Counted from the stretch's first letter, positions 1-7,825 are shown. The stretch is 11,072 nt of DNA from Solirubrobacteraceae bacterium (GCA_025935735.1 JAICUS010000150.1:1-11072); one strand, 5' to 3'. A program made the numbers and translations. The notes: generated by a model from the sequence alone, not told the origin.

Positions 1-693
1 CGCTACGTGCGCCTCGGGACCGTCCGCTACGTGCGGGACTGCCTCGACCTCGTCGCCGCGCTCGGCGGCCGGGTGCTCTCGCTGGTCCCGTCGACCGTCG
101 GCAAGGTCGTGCCGATGGCGTCCGCGGGCCAGGAGTGGCGCTGGTGCGTCGAGTCGCTGCGCGCCTGCCAGGAGCACGCCGAGGCCGTCGGCGTGCGCAT
201 CGGCCTGGAGCCGCTGAACCGCTTCGAGACCCACTTCCTGAACCGCTGCGAGCAGGGGCTCGCGCTGGCCGACGAGGTCGGCGGCGACTGCGGGGTCGCG
301 CTCGACCTCTTCCACATGAACATCGAGGAGTCCGACTGGGCGGCCGCCCTGCGCGCCGCCGGCGAGCGCCTCGTGAACCTGCACGTGGCCGACAACACGC
401 GGATGCCGCCGGGCCAGGGCGCCTTCGACTGGGAGGCGGTCGTGCGCGAGCTGGCGGCGATCGGCTACGACGGGCACCTCAGCGTGGAGTTCGTCCCCAC
501 GACCGACCGCAGCGCGATCTCCGAGCGACCGGACATGGGCGACGTGTCCGAGAGCGGCGCCTCGGCGGGCATGGAGCAGTTCCTGCGCGACCACGCCACC
601 GGCGCCCTGCCGGAGGCGCGCTACGACCACTACGCCCGCGAATCGCTCGTCCGGCTGCGCGCCGCGCTGGCGGAGATGGCGACGGCGGCATGA
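1..693 (+). CDS. Sugar isomerase/epimerase, D-tagatose/D-psicose 3-epimerase-like (5' partial)
   Basis: A xylose-isomerase-like TIM barrel (AP endonuclease 2 superfamily), open from the first base, so the start lies left of the window. The 230 visible residues contain LEPLNRFE, ALDLFHMNIEE, LHVADNTR and LSVEF. Counting from codon 1, E70, D102, H128 and E163 match the spacing of the metal-binding Glu-Asp-His-Glu set of Pseudomonas cichorii D-tagatose 3-epimerase (E152, D185, H211, E246 from memory). E76, H105 and R134 fall on the E158, H188 and R217 positions. About 80 N-terminal residues are therefore missing. Such enzymes epimerise free ketoses at C3 with a divalent metal; related ones act on keto-inositols or keto-glycosides. 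After E163 there are 67 residues, including an acidic and Ser-rich stretch (about 173-192), longer than usual. The stop overlaps the next start (ATGA). The family is sure; the substrate is not known. Confidence 0.88.
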   Translation, partial: RYVRLGTVRYVRDCLDLVAALGGRVLSLVPSTVGKVVPMASAGQEWRWCVESLRACQEHAEAVGVRIGLEPLNRFETHFLNRCEQGLALADEVGGDCGVALDLFHMNIEESDWAAALRAAGERLVNLHVADNTRMPPGQGAFDWEAVVRELAAIGYDGHLSVEFVPTTDRSAISERPDMGDVSESGASAGMEQFLRDHATGALPEARYDHYARESLVRLRAALAEMATAA

Positions 694-1922
694 ACGCGAT
701 CGCGCTCATCGGCACGCTCGACACCAAGGCCGACGAGATCGCCTACACCCGCGCGCGCCTGCAGGCGCTCGGCGTCGACGCGCTCGTCGTCGACTCCGGC
801 ATCGTCGGCGAGCCGCCCGCCCGTCCGGACGTGAGCCGCGAGGAGGTCGCGCGGGCGGCCGGACACGAGCTCGCGGCGATCCGGGCCGCCGGCTCGCGCG
901 GAGCCGCGGTCGCGCTGATGCGCGAGGGGGTGCGCGCGGTCGTGCTGCGGCTGTTCGCCGATGGGCGCATCCGCGGCGCGCTCGCGCTCGGCGGCGCCGA
1001 GGGCGCGCTGCTGGCCGCGCCCGCGATGCAGGCGCTCCCGGTCGGCGCGCCGAAGCTGATCGTCACGCCGTGCGCCTCCGGGCGCCGGCAGTTCGGCGAC
1101 CTGGTGGGCGAGAGCGACGTGTGCGTGATGCATTCCGTCGTCGACATCCTGGGGCTCAACGCCATCGCCCGGGCGGTGTTCGACAACGCGGCGGCGGCGA
1201 TGGCCGGCATGGTGCACAGCGCCGGCGCGCCCGTCGCGCCGCTGGGCGAGCGCTGCGTCGGCGTCACGATGCTCGGCCAGACGACGCCCGGCGTGATGCG
1301 GCTGCGCGACCGGCTCGAGCACGCGGGCCACGTCCCCGTCGTCTTCCACGCCAACGGCGTCGGCGGCCCGGCGATGGAGGCGCTGTGCGAGGCGGGCGCG
1401 CTGAGCGGCGTGATCGACTACACGCTGTCCGAGCTGGCCAACTCGCTGCTCGGCGGGCTCCACGCCACCGGCCCGGACCGCCTGCGCGTCGCCGGGCGGC
1501 TCGGCCTCCCCCAGGTCGTCGTGCCCGGCTGCGTCGACTTCTTCAACCAGGGGCCGCCCGAGACCGTGCCGGAGCGTCACCGGGGCCGCCCGCGCTATCC
1601 GCACAACCCGGTCGCGACGCTCCTGCGGCTCGACCGCAGGGAGGAGGCGGCGCTCGGGCGGCTGGTCGGCGAGCGGCTCAACGAGGCGTCGGGCCCCGTT
1701 CGCGTGGTCGCGCCGCTGCGCGGCTTCTCGCTCGTCGACGCGGAGGGCGAGGCGCTGTGGGACCCCGGTGCCGACCGCGCGTTCCTGGACGCGCTGGAGG
1801 GCACGCTGCGGCCCGAGATCGGCTTCGAGGCGGTCGACGCGCACGTCGACGACCCCGAGTTCGCCGACGTGGTGGCCGACCGCTATCTCGCCCTGGTCCC
1901 GGAGGTGGCGCATGTCGCCTGA
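690..1922 (+). CDS. Tm-1-like ATP-binding domain protein (UPF0261 family)
   Basis: A 410-residue protein of full family length. Family landmarks in order are GTLDTK (8-13), LPVGAPKLIV (116-125), MHSVVDILGLN (147-157), GVTMLGQTTPGV (191-202), VFHANGVGGPAME (218-230) and the C-terminal block QVVVPGCVDFFNQGPP with VPERHRGRPRYPHNPVATLLR (275-313). The plant homologue Tm-1 blocks tomato mosaic virus replication through its N-terminal domain. Bacterial members have no settled function and often sit among sugar or sugar-acid catabolic genes, as here. The usual glycine-rich GGSGGT stretch reads GGAEGA (101-106), which may change nucleotide binding. The ATG at 690 overlaps the upstream stop by four bases, has only a distant GGAGA, and is probably translated by coupling. 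It overlaps the creatininase gene by 11 bases. The family is confident; a role in processing a sugar intermediate is inferred from neighbours only. Confidence 0.88.
   Translation: MNAIALIGTLDTKADEIAYTRARLQALGVDALVVDSGIVGEPPARPDVSREEVARAAGHELAAIRAAGSRGAAVALMREGVRAVVLRLFADGRIRGALALGGAEGALLAAPAMQALPVGAPKLIVTPCASGRRQFGDLVGESDVCVMHSVVDILGLNAIARAVFDNAAAAMAGMVHSAGAPVAPLGERCVGVTMLGQTTPGVMRLRDRLEHAGHVPVVFHANGVGGPAMEALCEAGALSGVIDYTLSELANSLLGGLHATGPDRLRVAGRLGLPQVVVPGCVDFFNQGPPETVPERHRGRPRYPHNPVATLLRLDRREEAALGRLVGERLNEASGPVRVVAPLRGFSLVDAEGEALWDPGADRAFLDALEGTLRPEIGFEAVDAHVDDPEFADVVADRYLALVPEVAHVA
1901..1906 (+). promoter_or_regulatory. Shine-Dalgarno for the creatininase-family gene
   Basis: GGAGGT lies five bases before the ATG at 1912, inside the end of the UPF0261 gene. 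It fixes the start at 1912 rather than the longer in-frame reading from 1768, whose extra 48 residues are Arg/Ser/Trp-rich shadow sequence. Confidence 0.75.
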
Positions 1923-2775
1923 CCGCCCCGTCTCGCACTGCCTGATGGACCTCGCGCCGCCGGACATCGCCTGGTTCCAGGAGCGCTCGGACATCGTGCT
2001 GGTGCCGATCGGGTCGTGCGAGCAGCACGGCGCGCACCTGCCGCTCGGGACCGACACGATCACCGCGCTGGAGGTCGCCCGGCGCGCGGCACAGAAGGCC
2101 GACGTGCCGTACACGGCGCCGTTGTGGGCCGGCTACTCGCCGCAGCACCTGCGCGAGCCCGAGTCGGCCGTCGGCACCGTCACGCTGCGCGCGAGCACGC
2201 TCGTCGAGGTGCTCTACGACATCGCGCGCTCGCTGATCCACCACGGCTGGAACAAGCTCGTGCTGGTCAACGGCCACGGGTCGAACACGAAGGTGCTCGA
2301 CCCCCTGCTGCGGCGGATCAAGTACGACACGGGCGCGCTCATCGCGCTCTACAAGCCCTACGCCGAGCGCTACATCGGGATCCTCGAGGGCCTGCTGGAG
2401 AACCCGCCCGACGAGACGCCGGGATGGCACGCGTCCGAGCTCGAGACCTCGCAGGTGCTCGCGCACGACCCGAGCCTCGTCCGGATGGACCGGGCCGCCG
2501 CCGACCGCGCGCAGGCGCCGGATTGGCTGCCGCCGGCGTTCCTCAAGCGCGACGGCGCGCCTGACGTGGAGTTCGACGGCTACCAGTACTTCGCGTTCCC
2601 CATGGACCACGCGGAGTTCTCGCGCACGGGGGTGATCGGCAACCCGCTGCGCGCCACGGCCGCGAAGGGCGAGGAGGCGCTCGAGCGCTTCGCCGTCCAT
2701 CTCGCGAAGGCGCTCGACGAGCTGCGCGGGCTCGACGTGCGGGTGACCCGGCGGGCCTTTCAGGAGCGGGTGTGA
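1912..2775 (+). CDS. Creatininase family amidohydrolase
   Basis: A 287-residue metal-dependent hydrolase of the creatininase family, cytoplasmic with no signal peptide. Motifs are [18 protein letters not shown] (31-48, with E37, H39 and D48 as expected metal ligands), LVNGHGSN (118-125, H122) and WHASELETS (172-180), the counterpart of the HAGExETS motif. Classical creatininase has GHYEN at the second site; this one has the NGHG form seen in the wider family, whose members open lactams or hydrolyse amides, formamides or peptides (for example the MftE and FAPy-deformylase branches). True creatinine hydrolysis is therefore unlikely. Being bounded by UPF0261 and a DeoR regulator in a sugar operon, it may open a cyclic or amide intermediate; that is inference. 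The stop overlaps the next GTG by four bases. Confidence 0.9.
   Translation: MSPDRPVSHCLMDLAPPDIAWFQERSDIVLVPIGSCEQHGAHLPLGTDTITALEVARRAAQKADVPYTAPLWAGYSPQHLREPESAVGTVTLRASTLVEVLYDIARSLIHHGWNKLVLVNGHGSNTKVLDPLLRRIKYDTGALIALYKPYAERYIGILEGLLENPPDETPGWHASELETSQVLAHDPSLVRMDRAAADRAQAPDWLPPAFLKRDGAPDVEFDGYQYFAFPMDHAEFSRTGVIGNPLRATAAKGEEALERFAVHLAKALDELRGLDVRVTRRAFQERV
2761..2766 (+). promoter_or_regulatory. Shine-Dalgarno for the DeoR gene
   Basis: CAGGAG ends five bases before the GTG at 2772 and supports that GTG as the start of the regulator, within the last codons of the creatininase-family gene. Confidence 0.65.
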
Positions 2776-3563
2776 GCTCCCCGCCGCCCGCCCTGCGCAG
2801 GGCCCAGATCCTCGAGCGCATCCAGCGCGACGGGGGCGTCTCCATCTCCGACCTCGCCCGCGACCTGACCGTGTCCTCGATCACCGTCCACCGCGACCTG
2901 GAGTACCTCTCGCGCGAGGGCCTGGTGGAGCGGGTGCACGGCGGCGCGCGGGCCCTGCCGGGCGCCACCGCGACAGCGGGCATCCCGCCGACCGCCTGGG
3001 AGCAGCGCACGGGTCAGGCGAGCGCCGCCAAGGCCGCGATCGCCGCTCACGCCGCGCGCGAGGTCCGCTCGGGCTCGACGATCTTCCTGGACTCCTCCTC
3101 GACCTGCCTGGCGGTGGCGCGCGCCCTGGCGGAGCAGCCGACCACCGAGGTCACCCTGGTCACGAACTCGCCGGCGATCGCCTACGAGCTCGTCAACGAG
3201 CGGATCCTCGTGATCCTCCCCCCCGGCGAGCTCGACCAGCACATGCGCCTGCTCGCGGGCCGCTGGACGACCGACTTCCTCGCGGGGCTGAACTTCGAGC
3301 TCGCGTTCTGCTCGGCCGCCGGCCTGACCCTGGAGACGGGGCTGACCACCTCGCGGCGCGCGCTCGCCGACGTGATCAACGCCGCTCGCGCGAACGCCGC
3401 GCGGTCGATCGGGTTGATCGACGCCACGAAGTTCGGCCGCGCATCGCTGCTGACGATCGCCCGCGCCGACGAGCTCGACGCGATCGTCACGGACGCGAGC
3501 CTCGACCAGGACACCGTGGAGGAGTTCCGCGGGGCCGGCGTGCGGCTGGAGATCGCCACCTGA
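2772..3563 (+). CDS. DeoR/GlpR family transcriptional regulator
   Basis: A 263-residue repressor of the DeoR/GlpR family. The N-terminal DeoR winged helix-turn-helix spans about 10-60 ([14 protein letters not shown], then [35 protein letters not shown]), with the recognition helix around [10 protein letters not shown]. The C-terminal DeoRC sensor domain (about 86-245) is of the sugar-phosphate-isomerase-like fold and carries DSSST (107-111), TNSPAIA (131-137) and DATKFGR (217-223). These are the usual phosphosugar-binding loops. Family members normally sense a phosphorylated intermediate of the pathway they control. Because the gene is buried in the operon, with four-base coupling upstream and 14 bases before the next gene, autoregulation of the whole operon is likely. 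The operator would lie upstream of the window. The inducer cannot be read from the sequence. Confidence 0.92.
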   Translation: MSSPPPALRRAQILERIQRDGGVSISDLARDLTVSSITVHRDLEYLSREGLVERVHGGARALPGATATAGIPPTAWEQRTGQASAAKAAIAAHAAREVRSGSTIFLDSSSTCLAVARALAEQPTTEVTLVTNSPAIAYELVNERILVILPPGELDQHMRLLAGRWTTDFLAGLNFELAFCSAAGLTLETGLTTSRRALADVINAARANAARSIGLIDATKFGRASLLTIARADELDAIVTDASLDQDTVEEFRGAGVRLEIAT

Positions 3564-3566
3564 CGC

Positions 3567-3572
3567 AAGGAG
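3567..3572 (+). promoter_or_regulatory. Shine-Dalgarno for the second sugar isomerase gene
   Basis: AAGGAG, followed by AAGCC, sits five bases before the ATG at 3578 in the short gap after the DeoR stop. It is the strongest ribosome site in the operon, so this gene may be translated independently of its upstream neighbour. Confidence 0.75.
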
Positions 3573-3577
3573 AAGCC

Positions 3578-4582
3578 ATGGCACGACCCGTCACCCTGTT
3601 CACCGGCCAGTGGGCCGACCTCACGCTCGACGAGCTGGCCGCCAAGTGCGGCGCGTGGGGATTCGACGGGCTCGAGCTCGCCTGCTGGGGCGACCACTTC
3701 GACGTCGCGCCGGCGCTCTCCGACTCGTCGTACTGCGCCGAGCGGCGCTCGCTGCTCGACCGCCACGGGCTCGGCTGCTGGGCGATCGGCGCGCACCTCG
3801 TGGGCCAGGCCGTGTGCGACCCGATCGACGACCGCCACGCGGGCGTGCTGCCGCCGGAGGTGTGGGGCGACGGCGACCCGGAGGGCGTGCGCCGCCGCGC
3901 CGCGGAGCGCATGAAGGACACCGCCCGCGCCGCCGCGCGGCTGGGCGTCGAGGTCGTCACCGGCTTCACCGGCTCGCCGATCTGGCACATGCTCTACTCG
4001 TTCCCGCCCAACGACTTCGCCGAGATCGAGCGCGGTTACGAGGAGTTCGCCGAGCGCTGGGCCCCGATCGTCGACGTCTTCGACGCCGAGGGCGTGCGCT
4101 TCGCCCTGGAGGTGCATCCGACCGAGATCGCCTACGACTTCGTCACGACCAGCAGGGCGCTGGCGGCGCTCGACCACCGGCCCGGCTTCGGGATCAACTT
4201 CGACCCGAGCCACCTCGCGCACCAGTTCCTGGACCCGGCGGCGTTCGTCGCGGAGTTCGCCGACCGCATCTACCACGTCCACATCAAGGACTCCAAGCGC
4301 CGTCTCGACGGCCGCTCCTCGATCCTCGGCGGCCATCTGAACTTCGGCGAGCCCGGCCGGGGCTGGGACTTCGTCTCGCCCGGCCACGGCGACGTCGACT
4401 TCGAGGAGCTCGTCCGGGCGCTCAACCGGATCGGCTATCACGGCCCGCTGTCGATCGAGTGGGAGGACTCGGGCATGGACCGCGACTGGGGCGCGCCGGA
4501 CGCGCTGGCGTGCGTGCGCCGCGTGGACTTCTCCCCCTCCGCGCTGGCGTTCGACTCCGCGTTCGCCAAGGAGTCGTCATGA
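3578..4582 (+). CDS. Sugar phosphate isomerase/epimerase (xylose isomerase-like TIM barrel)
   Basis: A 334-residue AP-endonuclease-2-superfamily TIM barrel, probably a divalent-metal enzyme acting on an unphosphorylated or keto sugar. The N terminus ([26 protein letters not shown], about 16-40) is the typical first two strands. The expected metal residues are E178 (ALEVHP), D209 (INFDPSHL), H235 (YHVHIKD) and E294 (LSIEWED). Between H235 and E294 lie 58 residues with a Gly/Asp-rich insert (about 244-272) not seen in the first TIM barrel of this operon. The two therefore belong to different subfamilies and probably catalyse different steps. Members of this subfamily are commonly next to Gfo/Idh/MocA dehydrogenases and take part in isomerising or cleaving keto-sugars made by them. 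The following dehydrogenase gene overlaps by ATGA. The exact reaction is not known. Confidence 0.9.
   Translation: MARPVTLFTGQWADLTLDELAAKCGAWGFDGLELACWGDHFDVAPALSDSSYCAERRSLLDRHGLGCWAIGAHLVGQAVCDPIDDRHAGVLPPEVWGDGDPEGVRRRAAERMKDTARAAARLGVEVVTGFTGSPIWHMLYSFPPNDFAEIERGYEEFAERWAPIVDVFDAEGVRFALEVHPTEIAYDFVTTSRALAALDHRPGFGINFDPSHLAHQFLDPAAFVAEFADRIYHVHIKDSKRRLDGRSSILGGHLNFGEPGRGWDFVSPGHGDVDFEELVRALNRIGYHGPLSIEWEDSGMDRDWGAPDALACVRRVDFSPSALAFDSAFAKESS
4568..4573 (+). promoter_or_regulatory. Shine-Dalgarno for the Gfo/Idh/MocA gene
   Basis: AAGGAG lies five bases before the ATG at 4579, within the last codons of the upstream isomerase. It selects this ATG over the very long in-frame reading from 3610, which is a shadow of the isomerase gene. 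Confidence 0.75.
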
Positions 4583-5757
4583 GCAAGGTCGGCTTCCTCA
4601 CCATGGCCGACTCCGCCGCGGCGGACGGCATCCCGGCGATCGGCATCGGCATGCTCGGCTACGGCTTCATGGGCAAGGCCCACGCGAACGCCTACAAGAC
4701 GCTGGCCTATATGACGTGGCCGCCGCCGCTGATGCCCCGGCTCGTGGCGGTCGCCGGGCGCAACGCCGAGGGGGTCGCCGGCGCCGCCCGGCGCTACGGC
4801 TTCGCCGACCACGTGACGGACTGGCGGGCGCTCGTGGCCGACGAGCGCATCCAGCTCTTCGACAACGCGAGCACCAACGACCAGCACGCCGAGCCGACGA
4901 TCGCCGCCGCGCGGGCCGGCAAGCACGTCGTGTGCGAGAAGCCGCTGGGGCGCGACGCCGACGAGGCCTACGAGACCTGGCAGCAGGTGGCGGCCACCGG
5001 CGTCAAGCATATGTGCGCCTTCAACTACCGGTTCGTCCCCGCCGTCCGGCTGGCGCGCGAGATGATCGCGGCCGGCGAGCTGGGCGAGATCTTCCACTTC
5101 CGCGGCCGCTACCTGCAGGAGTGGATCGCCGACGCGGCGTTCCCGATGGTCTGGCGGCTCGACCGCGCGGTGGCGGGCTCCGGCGCGCTGGGCGACCTGG
5201 GCGCGCACGTCATCGACCTCGCGCGCTACCTCGTGGGCGAGATCGCGGACGTGTCCGCGTCCACGCGCACGTTCGTGGAGGACCGGGCGGGCGGCCACGT
5301 CGACGTCGACGACGCGTTCGCGGCGGTCGTCGACTTCGCGGGCGGCGCCGTCGGCACGCTCGAGGCCTCGCGCTTCTGCCCCGGTCGCAAGAACGCGCTG
5401 ACGTTCGAGATCAACGGCTCCAAGGGCTCGCTCGCGTTCGACCTGGAGCGCCTGAACGAGCTGCAGGTGCACCTCACCGGCTCGGCCCCCGGCCGCTCCG
5501 CCCAGGGCTTCCGCACCGTGCTCGTCTCCGAGGCCGAGCACCCGTTCTGGGAGCACTGGTGGCCCCAGGGCCACACGATCGGCTGGGAGCACTCGTTCGT
5601 GCACGAGCTGCACCACTTCCTCAAGGCGATCCGCGAGGACGCCGGCGTGGCCCCGCACGGCGCCACGTTCGAGGACGGCTACCGCGCCGCCGAGGTGTGC
5701 GACGCGGTGCTGCGCTCGGCGGCGGGCCGCTGCCGGGAGCCGGTGAGGTACCGCTAG
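4579..5757 (+). CDS. Gfo/Idh/MocA family NAD(P)-dependent oxidoreductase
   Basis: A 392-residue dehydrogenase of full family length. The Rossmann fold begins after an unusual 20-residue lead and shows [12 protein letters not shown] (24-35). Then come the family motif CEKPLG (119-124), with the catalytic Lys 121, and FNYRFVPA (148-155). The C-terminal alpha/beta domain has [15 protein letters not shown] (204-218), whose D206 and H210 occupy the usual substrate and catalytic region. Such enzymes oxidise a sugar or inositol hydroxyl to a ketone using NAD(P). With two isomerase-type TIM barrels in the same operon, the likely job is making a keto-sugar, keto-inositol or 3-keto-glycoside that the isomerase then converts. 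The substrate cannot be assigned. It is translationally coupled to the upstream isomerase (ATGA), and IspH starts two bases after the stop. Confidence 0.92.
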   Translation: MSKVGFLTMADSAAADGIPAIGIGMLGYGFMGKAHANAYKTLAYMTWPPPLMPRLVAVAGRNAEGVAGAARRYGFADHVTDWRALVADERIQLFDNASTNDQHAEPTIAAARAGKHVVCEKPLGRDADEAYETWQQVAATGVKHMCAFNYRFVPAVRLAREMIAAGELGEIFHFRGRYLQEWIADAAFPMVWRLDRAVAGSGALGDLGAHVIDLARYLVGEIADVSASTRTFVEDRAGGHVDVDDAFAAVVDFAGGAVGTLEASRFCPGRKNALTFEINGSKGSLAFDLERLNELQVHLTGSAPGRSAQGFRTVLVSEAEHPFWEHWWPQGHTIGWEHSFVHELHHFLKAIREDAGVAPHGATFEDGYRAAEVCDAVLRSAAGRCREPVRYR

Positions 5758-5759
5758 CC

Positions 5760-6698
5760 ATGCCCGCCGGCGGCACGGTGATGGTCGCGCATCCGCATGG
5801 CTTCTGCGCCGGGGTCGAGCGCGCGATCGGCGCGGTGGAGGCGGCGCTCGAGCGCTTCGGCGCGCCCGTCTACGTGCGGGGCGAGATCGTCCACAGCGGC
5901 CATGTCGTGCGCACGCTCGAGCGCCGGGGCGCGCGTTTCGTCGCCTCCGAGGAGGAGGTGCCCGTGGGCGCGGTCTGCGTGCTCTCCGCGCACGGCGTCG
6001 CGCCGGCGGTGCGGGCACGCGCCGACGCCCGCAAGCTCCGGGTGCTCGACGCCACCTGCCCGCTGGTGGCCAAGGTCCACGTCGAGGTGCGCCGCTACGT
6101 GCGGGCCGGCCGCACCGTCGTCCTGATCGGACGGCGGGGGCACGAGGAGGTCGAGGGCGTGGCCGGCGAGGCGCCGGAGGGCCGCGTGCTCGTGGTCGAG
6201 AGCGCGGCGGAGATCGACGCGCTGCCCGTCGCCCGCGACGCGCCGGTGGCGTATGTGACCCAGACGACGCTCGCGGTCGACGACGTGCGGCCGCTCGTGG
6301 CGCGGCTGCGGGAGCGGTTCACCGACATCGTCGGGCCGGGGAAGGACGACATCTGCTACGCGTCGCAGAATCGCCAGGCCGCGGTGAAGGCGATCGCTCC
6401 GGCGTGCGACGCCGTGCTGATCGCCGGTGCGCTCAACTCCTCCAACTCGAACCGGCTGGTCGAGGTCGCGCGCGCGGCCGGGACGCCGGCGCACCTCGTG
6501 CCGGACGCGCCGGCGCTGCGGACCGAGTGGCTGGACGGCGCGCGCGTGGTCGGGCTGGGCGCCGGGGCGAGCGCGCCCCGCGCGCTGGTCGACGCGATCC
6601 TGGCGCGGCTGGCCGAGCTCGGCTATGCCGCGCCGGCCGCCCCCCGCGCGGGCGCGGGCGAGACGGTTCGCTTCCCGCCGCCGCGGTGGCCGCGGTGA
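5760..6698 (+). CDS. ispH: 4-hydroxy-3-methylbut-2-enyl diphosphate reductase (IspH/LytB)
   Basis: IspH reduces HMBPP to IPP and DMAPP, the last step of the MEP isoprenoid pathway, using a 4Fe-4S cluster. All three cluster cysteines are present: C16 (HGFCAGVERAI), C100 (DATCPLV) and C199 (DDICYASQNRQ), matching E. coli C12, C96 and C197. Substrate residues are also kept: H45 (EIVHSGHVV), H78 (SAHGV), H128 and E130 (GHEEVEG), the TQTTL stretch (167-171) and NSSNSNRL (226-233). At 312 residues it is near normal length and looks fully functional. The last 20 or so residues are a Pro/Arg-rich tail that overlaps the next gene by four bases. A later start at codon 8 (5781) is possible and would resemble other IspH N termini. 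Its place after sugar-catabolic genes and before an inositol-phosphate synthase is unusual. Whether it is the only ispH of the genome cannot be told here. Confidence 0.95.
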   Translation: MPAGGTVMVAHPHGFCAGVERAIGAVEAALERFGAPVYVRGEIVHSGHVVRTLERRGARFVASEEEVPVGAVCVLSAHGVAPAVRARADARKLRVLDATCPLVAKVHVEVRRYVRAGRTVVLIGRRGHEEVEGVAGEAPEGRVLVVESAAEIDALPVARDAPVAYVTQTTLAVDDVRPLVARLRERFTDIVGPGKDDICYASQNRQAAVKAIAPACDAVLIAGALNSSNSNRLVEVARAAGTPAHLVPDAPALRTEWLDGARVVGLGAGASAPRALVDAILARLAELGYAAPAAPRAGAGETVRFPPPRWPR

Positions 6699-7825
6699 GC
6701 GGCGTCGGCGTCTGGCTCGTGGGCGGGCGCGGCTCGGTGGCCACCACCGCCATCGCGGGCGCCGCGGCGGTCGCGCGCGGGCTCGCGCCGCCCACCGGGC
6801 TGGTGACGCTCCAGCCGGCGTTCGCCGAGGCCGGGCTGCCCGAGCTGGACGAGCTCGTGTTCGGCGGCCACGACGTGATCGAGACGCCGCTGTTGCGCCG
6901 CGCCGCGGCGCTGGTGGACGGCGGCGTGCTGCCGGCGGGCCTGCCCGCCGCGGTCGCCGACGCGCTGGCGGCGGCGGACGGCGAGATCGTGGCCGGCATC
7001 ACCGGCCGCGACGCCCGGCGCGCGCCGCGCGCCTGCGTGGACCGCCTGGCCGCGGACCTGCGCGGCTTCCGGGCGCGGCACGGGCTGGCCGCGGTGGTCG
7101 TCGTCAACGTGGCCTCCACGGAGGCGCCGGCGGAGCCCCCGGCGGGTGCCGCACTGGACGAGCTCCTCGGGCTGCTCCCGCCGAGCTCCCTCTACGCGCT
7201 GGCGGCCATCGAGGCCGGCTGCGCGTTCGTCGACTTCACCCCGTCCACGGGCGCCCGCGTGCCGGCGCTCGAGGCCCTGGCCGCGGCGCGCGGCGTGCCG
7301 CTGGCCGGGCGCGACGGCAAGACGGGAGAGACCCTGCTCAAGAGCGCGCTCGCGCCGGCCTTCGCCGCCCGCGCGCTGCGCGTGCGCTCGTGGGCGGGCG
7401 TGAACCTCCTCGGCGGCGGCGACGGCGCGACGCTGGCCGACCCCCTGCGCGCGGCCGCGAAGCTGTCGTCGAAGGGCCGCTGCCTGGAGGAGATCCTCGG
7501 TTATCCGGTCGAGGCGCCGGTGCGCATCGACAACGTGGCCGACCTGGGCGAGTGGAAGACGGCGTGGGACCACGTCGGGTTCGAGGGCTTCCTGGGCGTG
7601 CGCATGCGCCTCCAGCTGACCTGGGAAGGGTGCGACTCCGCGCTCGCCGCGCCGCTGGTGCTCGACCTCGCGCGGCTCGCGGCGCTGGCGCTGGACCGCG
7701 GCGAAGCCGGCGTGGTGCCGGAGCTGGCGTTCTTCTTCAAGGACCCCGCCGGCACGTCGGAGCACGCGCTCGACCGCCAGTACGAGCGGCTGCGGCGCTG
7801 GGCCGCGTGCGCGGTGACCGTGTGA
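6695..7825 (+). CDS. Inositol-3-phosphate synthase family protein (INO1-like)
   Basis: A 376-residue protein of the myo-inositol-1-phosphate synthase family, which converts glucose 6-phosphate to inositol 3-phosphate with tightly bound NAD. An N-terminal Rossmann loop, WLVGGRGSV (7-15), is followed by LVFGGHDV (54-61), VVNVASTE (136-143), GRDGKTGETLLKSALAP (205-221), SWAGVNLLGGGDG (232-244), LSSKGR (257-262), DLGEWKTAWDH (283-293), the CDSALAAPLVLDLARL block (313-328) and FFFKDP (346-351). The catalytic-region lysines K209, K216, K260, K288 and K349 are present. The N terminus differs from the mycobacterial Ino1 used for phosphatidylinositol. It resembles a second actinobacterial type that I recall from Ebo-like clusters with UbiA prenyltransferases. 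The GTG start overlaps the IspH stop (GTGA) with only a weak GGTGG five bases upstream, so coupling to IspH is expected. It ends the operon, 7 bases from the convergent ROK gene. Confidence 0.87.
   Translation: MSGVGVWLVGGRGSVATTAIAGAAAVARGLAPPTGLVTLQPAFAEAGLPELDELVFGGHDVIETPLLRRAAALVDGGVLPAGLPAAVADALAAADGEIVAGITGRDARRAPRACVDRLAADLRGFRARHGLAAVVVVNVASTEAPAEPPAGAALDELLGLLPPSSLYALAAIEAGCAFVDFTPSTGARVPALEALAAARGVPLAGRDGKTGETLLKSALAPAFAARALRVRSWAGVNLLGGGDGATLADPLRAAAKLSSKGRCLEEILGYPVEAPVRIDNVADLGEWKTAWDHVGFEGFLGVRMRLQLTWEGCDSALAAPLVLDLARLAALALDRGEAGVVPELAFFFKDPAGTSEHALDRQYERLRRWAACAVTV

Noticed and set aside
1..35. Direct repeat CGCTACGTGCG at 1-11 and 25-35
   Set aside because: It encodes RYVR twice inside the TIM-barrel gene, is short, and has no wider repeat structure; best explained as coding coincidence.
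3610..4578. Long + strand frame running into the dehydrogenase gene
   Set aside because: It is an Arg/Pro/Ala-rich shadow of the isomerase gene; the real start is the ATG at 4579 with AAGGAG in front.
4438..6018. Long - strand open frame opposite the dehydrogenase and IspH genes
   Set aside because: Low-complexity Arg/Ala/Gly composition with no family motifs, opposite well-supported genes; typical of high-GC antisense frames.
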